5,138 nucleotides of DNA from an uncultured Treponema sp. (GCA_938045195.1 CALINC010000009.1:1-5138), one strand, 5' to 3'; positions 1-5,110 are shown, numbered from the stretch's first letter. Notes: a model not told the origin generated them from the sequence alone. A program made the numbers and translations.

Positions 1-203
1 ATAGTGTCGCTTAATTTTAATTACTTACTTACCATAAAAAGCCCCTATTTGCAATCTAAACTGACACCGCCCAAAATAACCTCATCTTTCTACCATAAAT
101 ACTCACCCGAATACATCAGCAACAGGCAGATTAGGCCTATCCGCATTAAACATGCCCAAAAGAAAAAATCATAGATAATGTTAACTTGAAGCAGGGGTTA
201 GGT
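1..203 (-). other. attC site of cassette A (one clear arm; far arm degenerate or cut by window edge)
   Basis: The right arm is clear. GTTAGGT (197-203) reads ACCTAAC on the minus strand and is followed by AAGCAGG, TAACTT and AATG with extra bases at G188 and T181. These sit exactly where the extrahelical bases lie in the sites at 1678 and 5048. Its ACCTAAC complements the GTTAGGT that opens cassette A at 1678-1684, as required of a genuine cassette end. The partner arm is probably GCTT (9-12), then AATTTT and AATT up to base 22. It pairs imperfectly with the right arm once the two extra bases are left out. Where the outer R' core should be, at about 1-4, there is no AAC, so that core is either mutated or lies off the window. 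Bases 23-176 show no gene and no convincing hairpin. They would be an unusually long, unstructured terminal segment, perhaps an insertion. The right arm is well supported; the full extent is a guess. Confidence 0.5.
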
Positions 204-810
204 TGATTTTTTCTCTATCAAACAGAGTAGAAAGCATATCGATTTGAACAGATTGATCGAAATAATTACTGTCAAAACCTTGTATTTCTATTGCCCCTAT
301 ATACGTTTCAACATCATATTCACCGACTATTTCGTCCAGAAACAAATAGGCAATTCGGCTATAAATTGCGCTTTCCGATTCGGTATATCCATTCAAGAAA
401 AGTAATATTCCTATTTTAGTTTTGTCATCATCTTTAAATAATAGAAACCTAATTTCTTCCGGGCTTACCGTCTTTTCCTGAAACTGAATTGTATGTATTG
501 CATCACGCCGCGGCCGAAATTTAGTAAATACCCATTCCTTTAAGTCCGGTTTTAGCGAATATAATTTTTCGACTGCCGGAAATGAAGACTTTATCCCGCC
601 GACACTTATTATAAATTCTCTTTTACCGTTTTGTACAGGACCGAATTCAAAAGTTAAGTCTTGATTTATTTTACTCAACTGAAAAGAAAGTTCATTAAAT
701 AGTGCTTCTTGTTCATTTTCAAAATGAAACAATCGTGATGAGTTCTTTACAAACCAAGTCAAAAATACTTCTTCTTTATTTTTAGTATTAAAACAAGAAA
801 ACAAACCCAT
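181..810 (-). CDS. Conserved hypothetical protein, 209 aa, last gene of cassette A
   Basis: Function unknown. The ATG at 808-810 is preceded by AGGAG (819-823) with an 8-nt spacer. The frame is uninterrupted to a TAA at 181-183. The protein appears soluble and cytoplasmic: there is no signal peptide and no membrane segment. The middle contains FEFGP (residues 54-58), then NGKREFIISVGGIKSSFP (61-78), then a W..TKFRPRR stretch near residues 93-102. This resembles a widespread family of uncharacterised bacterial proteins that I recall by pattern but cannot name with confidence. A switch from basic to acidic residues follows, with a short DDDK stretch near 127-130. The last residues, NLTPASS, are encoded by the attC arm itself, so recombination would rewrite the C-terminus only downstream of the core. 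The gene lies 38 nt after the broken lipoprotein gene and is probably co-transcribed with it. An immunity-like or partner role to that lipoprotein is possible but not shown. Confidence 0.85.
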   Translation of the reverse strand: MGLFSCFNTKNKEEVFLTWFVKNSSRLFHFENEQEALFNELSFQLSKINQDLTFEFGPVQNGKREFIISVGGIKSSFPAVEKLYSLKPDLKEWVFTKFRPRRDAIHTIQFQEKTVSPEEIRFLLFKDDDKTKIGILLFLNGYTESESAIYSRIAYLFLDEIVGEYDVETYIGAIEIQGFDSNYFDQSVQIDMLSTLFDREKINLTPASS

Positions 811-848
811 GATTGATACTCCTCGTATGCATAGTTGCTATATGAACC

Positions 849-1440
849 TCATTCAAATTTTATTTCTTCAAAATTATTTTCACTAATTACTATCGTACCA
901 TCCGGTAACATAAAAACAACTTCATCCCAATAATTTTTATCGCCTTGATGTTCTTTCGTTACATATATAAAAAAAATAATCCATTTTCCGTTATTTTCGT
1001 CAAGCGGATGTATTTCATACGACGAATAATAGAGTGTTCTTGCACATTTTTGATTGTATAATTCTTTTATATAATAATCTGCAATCTCATTTAATTTTTC
1101 TTTTTCAATATATTCATTTAAATTATTTTCAGTAAAATTACTTTGAATATCAAGAAGTTCCCTGCCGATTTGCCACGTACAAGAATATTGTTCCGGCGTT
1201 TCAGTTGATGCTAATCCGCTAATAAATTTCAAGTTTTTCCTGGAATAATTCGCTTGATATAATCGAATGTCCCGATCATTTACTTTTACTATTTTTTCAC
1301 GATATAGAGGAAATACATTATCTTGAATAAGAGCTGTCTCTTTTTTATTTAATCAAAAATAATCAGTTCCGTTTCGTACACAGGAAGATGTATGTAAACT
1401 ATTCAATAAAACCAATACAAAAAATAATTTTTTTTTTCAT
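849..1440 (-). pseudogene. Lipoprotein gene, 196 aa if repaired, broken by A10 frameshift and in-frame TGA
   Basis: The natural start is the ATG at 1438-1440, preceded by AGGAGAG (1445-1451) at good spacing. Ten A's follow at 1428-1437, and as written the frame ends after 13 codons. With nine A's it reads MKKKLFFVLVLLNSLHTSSC, a classic lipoprotein signal peptide with a Cys at residue 20 (lipobox TSSC). That frame continues to the stop at 849-851 and is interrupted only by TGA at 1353-1355 (codon 29). Downstream of the TGA the frame begins LNKKETALIQDNVFPLYREK and remains protein-like into the stretch starting ISGLASTETPEQ. Thus the TTG at 1230-1232, with AGGA at 1238-1241, is at best a secondary restart giving 127 aa. 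The mature domain is acidic, with a Cys-Thr-Trp near the middle and a hydrophobic strand GKWIIFFIYVT near the end. I do not recognise the family. It would be an outer-surface or periplasmic lipoprotein. It could be a decayed gene, a slippage-variable gene, or partly a sequencing error at A10; the TGA argues for decay. Confidence 0.75.
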
Positions 1441-1577
1441 TTTTCTCTCCTATAAATTATTTATTTCTGTTTTCCATTATTCGAGAATACCGTCATACTC
1501 TGCCATGAATTTTTACCGGCACTTTCGATTATATCATTTTTCCATCCCCGCACGAATAAAAATAATAAAACCAATAC
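1405..1577. repeat. Imperfect direct repeat of lipoprotein gene starts
   Basis: AATAAAACCAATAC occurs at 1405-1418 and again at 1564-1577, 159 nt apart. Both copies are followed by an A/T-rich run, then TTTCAT or a similar start codon and a pyrimidine-rich anti-Shine-Dalgarno complement (CTCTCC or TTTCTCC). On the minus strand each is therefore a ribosome site, an ATG and the first hydrophobic codons of a signal peptide. This is best explained by duplication of a gene start, and it could support slipped-strand or recombinational deletion between the copies. Confidence 0.6.
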
Positions 1578-1603
1578 TAAAAATTATAATCTTTCATTTT
1601 CAT
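1461..1603 (-). pseudogene. Remnant of a second short lipoprotein-like gene at the start of cassette A
   Basis: An ATG at 1601-1603 follows GGAG (1609-1612), but its frame stops after eight codons. From 1583 to the TAA at 1461-1463 another frame is open and reads FLVLVLLFLF, then KNDIIESAGKNSWQSMTVF and a short Lys-rich tail. A hydrophobic run like a signal peptide core is followed, in a neighbouring frame, by SCGDGK, so at least one or two small indels separate the start, the signal peptide and the tail. The upstream DNA is similar to the 5' end of the lipoprotein gene at 849-1440, sharing the 14-base match noted at 1405 and 1564. This suggests a duplicated gene start. The repaired product would be only about 45 aa. 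Non-coding DNA that merely shares a duplicated leader remains possible. Confidence 0.4.
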
Positions 1604-1657
1604 CTCATTTCTCCATAGCGCCGGTATGCTATTAAACTTTTAACATTTTTTCTCCAA

Positions 1658-1675
1658 GCGCTCCAATGAGAGCGC
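1658..1675 (-). other. Cassette-start hairpin, cassette A
   Basis: GCGCTC (1658-1663) and GAGCGC (1670-1675) form a perfect 6-bp stem around a 6-nt loop. The hairpin lies 2 nt from the ACCTAAC core of the site at 1678, so it is the first structure inside cassette A. It is followed in the transcription direction by TTGGAG and an A-run, not by a T-tract, so it is not a standard intrinsic terminator. The same position is occupied by a hairpin in cassettes B and C. Confidence 0.7.
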
Positions 1676-1677
1676 CA

Positions 1678-1837
1678 ACCTAACTACCGCTTAACCTGCA
1701 TTTGCGGCTTTGCCGACGCGTATAGCGTAAGGCAAAGTTGGCGCGAAAGTTGCATTAAAAAGGGAGCTGCGTCAGCAGCGACCGCTTCCAGCAACTTTCG
1801 TGACAAAACAAATGTCAGGTTGAAGCGGGTGTTAGGT
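1678..1837 (-). other. attC: attC recombination site of cassette B, 160 bp, branched terminal structure
   Basis: The outer cores are ACCTAAC (1678-1684) and GTTAGGT (1831-1837). Inside them CCGCTT and AACCTG (1687-1698 region) pair with AAGCGG (1823-1828) and CAGGTT (1816-1821). The stem continues through CATTTG (1699-1704) with CAAATG (1809-1814). Two unpaired bases, T1815 and G1822, lie on the right arm. Known attC sites carry their extrahelical bases on the R''-L'' arm, so this places the site in minus-strand orientation, directly downstream of the 454-aa gene that stops at 1849. The centre holds two further hairpins. CTTTGCC/GGCAAAG (1708-1714 with 1731-1737) is capped by ACGC/GCGT. CGAAAGTTGC/GCAACTTTCG (1744-1753 with 1791-1800) is capped by GCTGC/GCAGC. 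An integron integrase would act on the folded bottom strand. Confidence 0.93.
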
Positions 1838-1848
1838 TTTAATTTTTA

Positions 1849-3213
1849 TCATAAATTTTCTAACCTTTCTAATTCGTTAATCAAGTCTTTATCTAACTCC
1901 CTATTAATGAACTCTCCTTTTATTCTTGCAATAAATCTCATATCCATAAAAAGATGTGAAACTGTAACTAATAAACCTCCTATATCTAAATTCTTAGGAT
2001 TTTTAGTAATTACAGTCTGAATTATATTACTTGTTGAAGCAATCGAATTTGATATCAAAAGAATTTTGCGAGTCCTTACTTCGTATAAATCCTTGTCAAT
2101 TCTATTCTTGTTAAATAGTCCATGAACCAAGCCTATAATCATATCAATGAATATTGATATACCGGCTGAAGCTCCTATCATTTTCAAATCTCTTGAAAAA
2201 CAAAGTGTATCATAATTAGATTTATAGAGTTTACTAGCAAATTCCGGATTTATTGTCTCTAAAATCGGAACCGGCAAACCCAATTTTGTAAATTTATCAG
2301 ATTTCAAATGACAACCTTGTGCAAAAATTGCTGCTGGTAAATTTAAATAATCTGCTTTACACATTTCAAAACTTTCAGTGAATAATTTAATAAGAGGAAC
2401 CATTTCGGGAGTAATAATCATTTTCGGCTTTCTTAGCACACGATTTGTTTTAAAATCTTCAAATGTTATAGTGTCTGTCAATATGTTTCCAGTACCAAAT
2501 ATCCAACCAAGAATAGGGTCATGTCCTAACGTATGAATTCTATGATACCTACCTTCCATATTCCTTCCGATTGCAGGAGAACCTTTAGTTATATCATAGG
2601 GCGGAGTTTGGTACAAAATATTCATCCAGTAACCATGTCCATGTTTTTCGTGTTTTTCTTTAAATTTATCATTTGCCATACGGTGTTCTTGTTCAATAGA
2701 TTTATCATTATGGGCAAGTCGTTCATTCGGGTCAAAACTATTTCCGTAATCGAATTTCTTAGCAATTTGTCCAAACAATAAAGCTTTAGTAGTTTGTAAA
2801 GCTGTTGCAATTCCCAAAAAAACTAAATCTGTTTTATTTATAATACTTGTTTTTCGAGAAAATTCCTTATGTATTGAATCAAGCCTTGCATAGGCTTCTT
2901 TAAAATCTTTTTCTGAAAGCAAATCTTCTAATTCTATATCTTCAGAAACTTTTTCATTTGCCTCTTTGACAAGAGATTCATAAGACGGTATTTCTTTTAT
3001 TTCTGATGAAAAATTGATTTCATTTTTAAAAACATTCTTATCAGGCAATCTGTATCCAAGAGATTTTAGAAGAATTTCACTTGATTCTATCGAAGCGTCT
3101 AATTTTTCAATTTGAGATAAATATTCTTTATCTAAAGAAAGAGATTCATTTTGGTTCATCTTTAGAACTTTATTCAAATCTCTTTCTTTATCAGTATAGC
3201 TATATCTGCTCAT
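1849..3213 (-). CDS. Unknown 454-aa protein with HRIHTLGHD motif and hydrophobic helices; second gene of cassette B
   Basis: Function unknown. The ATG at 3211-3213 lies 2 nt after the TAA of the 175-aa gene and has no strong ribosome site of its own, so translational coupling is likely. The stop at 1849-1851 is 11 nt before the attC core. Residues 1-125 are charged and helical, probably coiled coil. Residues 128-147 form a hydrophobic helix. Residues 186-193 are His-rich (EKHEKHGHG). Residues 223-247 hold the most distinctive motif, YHRIHTLGHDPILGWIFGTG followed by NILTD, dense in His, Gly and Asp as in a conserved core. Further hydrophobic helices lie near 345-366, 383-401 and 409-425. I recall hypothetical proteins with GHDP.LG.IFGT-type motifs but no established function. 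The protein is probably membrane-associated and acts with the Gly-rich partner. An anti-phage or toxic membrane function is a guess from the cassette context. Confidence 0.88.
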   Translation of the reverse strand: MSRYSYTDKERDLNKVLKMNQNESLSLDKEYLSQIEKLDASIESSEILLKSLGYRLPDKNVFKNEINFSSEIKEIPSYESLVKEANEKVSEDIELEDLLSEKDFKEAYARLDSIHKEFSRKTSIINKTDLVFLGIATALQTTKALLFGQIAKKFDYGNSFDPNERLAHNDKSIEQEHRMANDKFKEKHEKHGHGYWMNILYQTPPYDITKGSPAIGRNMEGRYHRIHTLGHDPILGWIFGTGNILTDTITFEDFKTNRVLRKPKMIITPEMVPLIKLFTESFEMCKADYLNLPAAIFAQGCHLKSDKFTKLGLPVPILETINPEFASKLYKSNYDTLCFSRDLKMIGASAGISIFIDMIIGLVHGLFNKNRIDKDLYEVRTRKILLISNSIASTSNIIQTVITKNPKNLDIGGLLVTVSHLFMDMRFIARIKGEFINRELDKDLINELERLENL

Positions 3214-3215
3214 TT

Positions 3216-3743
3216 TTATGCCAAGTCATGTTTTAAATCTCTAATAGCAGCCTGTAACAGAGTATTTAGTGAAGTTAAATAATCGATTCTGTCGGCACTC
3301 AGCCTAGCTTTATCTTTTAAAAGTTCAAGAATGCCATTCTGTTTAGCAATAGCTTTTGTATACAAGGCATGTTTTTCTTCTGCAAGTTTTTTATTTTTTG
3401 CATGAGCGGCAATACCCACTCCAATACCACCAAGTATTGCTACAGGAGCCGCAAGAACAGCAACACCGGCAGCCATGCCACCACCAATAAGACCTCCAGC
3501 AGCGGCAAGTCCGCTTGTTATTCCGGCTGCACTTAAACCGACAACAGAACCGCCAAAATACAATGCTGCAAAACTTGCAAGTCCACCAGCCCCTGCACCT
3601 AATGCTTCTGACAAAACTTCAGAAATTGCTGAATCCGCTATTGTTCTTGATTGATCATTCAAGGCTTCATTCGCTTCATTTATTACTTTCCTAACACTAT
3701 CAAGGCTGCTTAAATCCTTGAAATACATTTCCGATTTCTTCAT
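3216..3743 (-). CDS. Gly/Ala-rich membrane protein, 175 aa; first gene of cassette B
   Basis: Function unknown. The ATG at 3741-3743 has a strong AGGAGG (3749-3754) with a 5-nt spacer. There is no signal peptide. Residues 1-46 are a polar helical region. Residues 48-114 are almost entirely Gly, Ala, Val, Leu and Ile with glycine-zipper spacing (GAGAGG, GGLIGGG, ILGGIGVGIA), enough for two to three membrane-inserting helices. Residues 115-172 are a basic and then mixed-charge amphipathic helix, likely a coiled coil (KNKKLAEEKHALY and onward). Small proteins of this build can be membrane anchors, pore subunits or lysis and toxin components. The sequence alone does not decide between these. Its 2-nt spacing from the 454-aa gene and shared cassette indicate that the two products work together. 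The strong ribosome site and first position suggest it is made in excess over its partner. Confidence 0.88.
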   Translation of the reverse strand: MKKSEMYFKDLSSLDSVRKVINEANEALNDQSRTIADSAISEVLSEALGAGAGGLASFAALYFGGSVVGLSAAGITSGLAAAGGLIGGGMAAGVAVLAAPVAILGGIGVGIAAHAKNKKLAEEKHALYTKAIAKQNGILELLKDKARLSADRIDYLTSLNTLLQAAIRDLKHDLA

Positions 3744-3797
3744 AAAATCCTCCTATGATTTTATTTTCTTTAGTCGAAAATATGTCGGAAGATTTTT

Positions 3798-3812
3798 CTT
3801 ATTAACAATAAG
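3798..3812 (-). other. Second leader hairpin of cassette B
   Basis: CTTATT (3798-3803) and AATAAG (3807-3812) form a perfect 6-bp A/T-rich stem with a 3-nt loop. It directly abuts the G/C-rich hairpin at 3813-3827. Together they form a tandem stem-loop in the 5' leader of the two-gene operon, about 55 nt upstream of the first start codon. The role is unknown; a transcript stabiliser or attenuator is possible. Confidence 0.55.
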
Positions 3813-3827
3813 TGCCGCTTTGCGGCA
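3813..3827 (-). other. Cassette-start hairpin, cassette B
   Basis: TGCCGC (3813-3818), loop TTT, GCGGCA (3822-3827): a perfect 6-bp stem located 3 nt (TCA) from the ACCTAAC core of the attC at 3831. It is the same position as the hairpins opening cassettes A and C but with a different sequence. In the transcribed direction it is followed by CTTATTGTTA rather than a clean T-run, so it is a poor intrinsic terminator. Confidence 0.7.
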
Positions 3828-3830
3828 TCA

Positions 3831-3897
3831 ACCTAACATTGTTTTAAACCGCAAACGGGCTCTGTCCCGTTTGTCGGCTTTGAAAACGGTGTTATGC
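3831..3897 (-). other. attC: attC recombination site of cassette C, 67 bp, divergent arm sequence
   Basis: The cores are ACCTAAC (3831-3837) and GTTATGC (3891-3897). The arms pair as TTTT/AAAA (3842-3845 with 3883-3886), AAA/TTT (3846-3848 with 3879-3881), CCG/CGG (3849-3851 with 3875-3877) and CAAACGGG/CCCGTTTG (3852-3859 with 3866-3873), with loop CTCTGT. Three bases, T3874, C3878 and G3882, are unpaired and all on the right arm. This gives the same minus-strand orientation as the other sites. On the minus strand the R'' core GCATAAC complements the GTTATGC that opens cassette C at 5048-5054. The arm sequence shares nothing with the CCGCTT/AACCTG arms of the sites at 1678 and 5048. The acyltransferase gene stops 7 nt upstream of the core. 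Confidence 0.9.
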
Positions 3898-3903
3898 TTT
3901 ATT

Positions 3904-4963
3904 TTACATTATATACTTACTTATTGATATTTTTCTACAAAGATATACTATGAAAAAAGATATAACAAATATTAAAATAGAAGTTAAAGGCACCGCAAAT
4001 AGAGGATTAATAAAATCAGAGCTAATACCTACCATAAATACAACAGCTCTGATGAAATCGTGAATAAGATAAATTCCAAATGAACATTGACTTACCTTTG
4101 AAATGAAAGTATATGATTTTTCAGAGATTTCTTTTTTCACAAAAATGCTTTTAATAAATATAAATATTGCCAAAGCCTCAAACATTGTTGTAGGGAGAAG
4201 GTTATCATATAAACTTCCATTCGGTTCTTTATTCTTTATTGAAATATATGAAGTACCTGCTATCGTAAATACAAATGAACAGATTGCAAAAATGTAAATT
4301 GTTATTCTCAGTTTTTTTGAAGCCGAATATTTCGAAAAATAATAACCAGCAAAGAAATAACCGGAATAACTTACAAGTTCTGGAATTCCAAAATTTATAT
4401 TTAATCTTGAATCAAAATGGAGCAGGATTTTTTTGCAAAAGGTAAACAAAGCCCAAAAATGAAAAATAATATAAGTAAATACAGAAATTGTTTTTCAGTT
4501 GTATTCTTTGTGAAAATTCTATACAATGGCACCAACAAATATAAACCAATTAGCATATACAGACACCATAGATGATACCAAGGCGGACCAAACGGTATTT
4601 TTGCAAAAGCTACCACTATTTTTTTCATTGTAATTGCTTCATGATGTAAAATAAATTTAGCAAATTGATAAAAAAGCCCCCAGAATATTATTGTAAGGAG
4701 TATTCTTAAAATATATTTAAAAAATACTTTCTTGAAATCAATTTCCTTATTTGGATTTAAAAAGAACATTCCGCTTATCATAACAAAAACTGGTACTGAC
4801 CAACGAACTAATGAATCTCATATATATTGAACATTTGCCAATTATATTCCCTTATAGGTGATTCATACCATTTCGATGCAGAAACATGTAAAATAATTAC
4901 TGCAAATGTCGCAATGATTCTCAATAAATCTGCATAAACAATTCTATTTTTTGAGTTTCCCAA
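3904..4963 (-). pseudogene. Acyltransferase-3 family membrane protein, 352 aa if repaired, two frameshifts
   Basis: The start is TTG at 4961-4963 behind GGAGGG. The first frame runs 51 codons to TAG at 4808-4810. Removing one TC of the TCTC at 4816-4819 joins it to the next frame (NIYDSLVRWSVPVF, then VMISG). Adding one A to the seven at 4428-4434 (T's on the plus strand) joins that frame to the last (FAKKILLHFDSRLN), ending at TAA 3904-3906. The repaired length is exactly 353 codons. The family transfers acyl groups, often acetyl, to surface sugars or other membrane substrates. Signatures in the repaired protein are R15 and H26 (R-X10-H of the first helix), PWYHLWCLYMLIGLYLLVPL near 127-146, and CSFGIYLIHD near 293-302. 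About ten hydrophobic helices are visible. It is probably a recent pseudogene. Two sequencing errors or slippage variation in short repeats would look the same. Confidence 0.85.
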
Positions 4964-4968
4964 TTTTT

Positions 4969-4974
4969 CCCTCC
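4969..4974 (-). promoter_or_regulatory. Strong ribosome binding site deciding the TTG start of the acyltransferase
   Basis: GGAGGG on the minus strand lies 5 nt before the TTG at 4961-4963. There is no ATG in this frame that keeps the first membrane helix with its R-X10-H residues, so this site fixes the start at TTG. Confidence 0.75.
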
Positions 4975-5029
4975 TTTTTGGATACGAAAATTTGTTAAAC
5001 TCAAAAATTTTATATTTTTACAAAACTTC

Positions 5030-5044
5030 CAGCCCAGTGGGCTG
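5030..5044 (-). other. Cassette-start hairpin, cassette C
   Basis: CAGCCC (5030-5035), loop AGT, GGGCTG (5039-5044): a perfect 6-bp stem located 3 nt (TGA) from the GCATAAC core of the attC at 5048. In the transcription direction it is followed by GAAGTTTTG, only a weak T-run, so a terminator role is doubtful. It is the third case of a hairpin at this place in a cassette. Confidence 0.7.
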
Positions 5045-5047
5045 TGA

Positions 5048-5110
5048 GCATAACTGCCGCTTAACCTGCATTGCCGCAAAGGCAATGTCAGGTTGAAGCG
5101 GGTGTTAGAC
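5048..5110 (-). other. attC: attC recombination site of cassette D, 63 bp
   Basis: The cores are GCATAAC (5048-5054) and GTTAGAC (5104-5110). The arms are CCGCTT (5057-5062) with AAGCGG (5096-5101), AACCTG (5063-5068) with CAGGTT (5089-5094), and CATTGCC (5069-5075) with GGCAATG (5081-5087), capped by GCAAA. Extra bases T5088 and G5095 are on the right arm, so the site is oriented on the minus strand and belongs to the cassette to its right. That cassette (D) must begin with GTTAGAC outside the window. Bases 5111-5138 are its last bases and show no recognisable gene end. Confidence 0.93.

Larger units (their letters stand above)
1..1683 (-). mobile_element. Integron gene cassette A (lipoprotein remnants and 209-aa gene; left end uncertain)
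   Basis: The cassette begins at the crossover point in the site at 1678-1837 and runs left through a start hairpin, two decayed lipoprotein-like genes and one intact gene to the ACCTAAC arm at 197-203. The opening GTTAGGT complements that arm. No attC lies between the genes, so they travelled together. The left limit depends on the degenerate site at 1-203. Confidence 0.65.
1684..3836 (-). mobile_element. Integron gene cassette B (two-gene cassette, about 2.15 kb)
   Basis: The bounds are the predicted crossover points (between G and TT of the R' core) in the sites at 3831-3897 and 1678-1837. The opening GTTAGGT and the closing ACCTAAC are complementary, as expected for one circular cassette. 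It holds a start hairpin pair, a 175-aa membrane protein gene, a 454-aa gene and its attC. Two genes in one cassette is less common than one and suggests a functional unit. Confidence 0.85.
3837..5053 (-). mobile_element. Integron gene cassette C (acyltransferase cassette, about 1.2 kb)
   Basis: The bounds are the predicted crossover points in the sites at 5048-5110 and 3831-3897. The opening GTTATGC and the closing GCATAAC are complementary. The cassette contains a start hairpin, a 5' leader, one frameshifted acyltransferase gene and a short attC of a different type from its neighbours. Confidence 0.85.

Noticed and set aside
1230..1232. TTG as the true start of a 127-aa protein
   Set aside because: The same frame is protein-like for a further 40 codons upstream, and a proper lipoprotein start lies at 1438-1440. 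The TTG is at most a secondary restart.
1388..1618. Plus-strand open frame of 76 codons, rich in Ile, Phe and Tyr
   Set aside because: It is the antisense of the two A-rich lipoprotein starts. Its hydrophobic look comes from base composition and it lacks a ribosome site.
1632..1646. Tiny frame ATG TTA AAA GTT TAA behind GGAG, a possible 4-residue leader peptide of cassette A
   Set aside because: It is too short to judge. It could be chance in A-rich DNA, and no attenuator structure clearly depends on it.
2533..2810. Short open frames on both strands inside the 454-aa gene
   Set aside because: They are shadows of a well-supported long gene and have no start signals of their own.
3776..3813. 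Sigma-70-like promoter (TTGTTA with TATTTT) ahead of the two-gene operon
   Set aside because: The spacing is about 20 nt and the DNA is so A/T-rich that such matches are expected by chance.
3798..3827. Intrinsic terminator for the acyltransferase cassette
   Set aside because: The stems are perfect, but neither is followed by a T-run on the transcribed strand, so a terminator call is not supported.
1678..5110. Repeated attC arms as a CRISPR array or REP-type repeats
   Set aside because: There are only a few copies at gene-length spacing, with inverted cores, extrahelical bases and core complementarity typical of integron attC sites.
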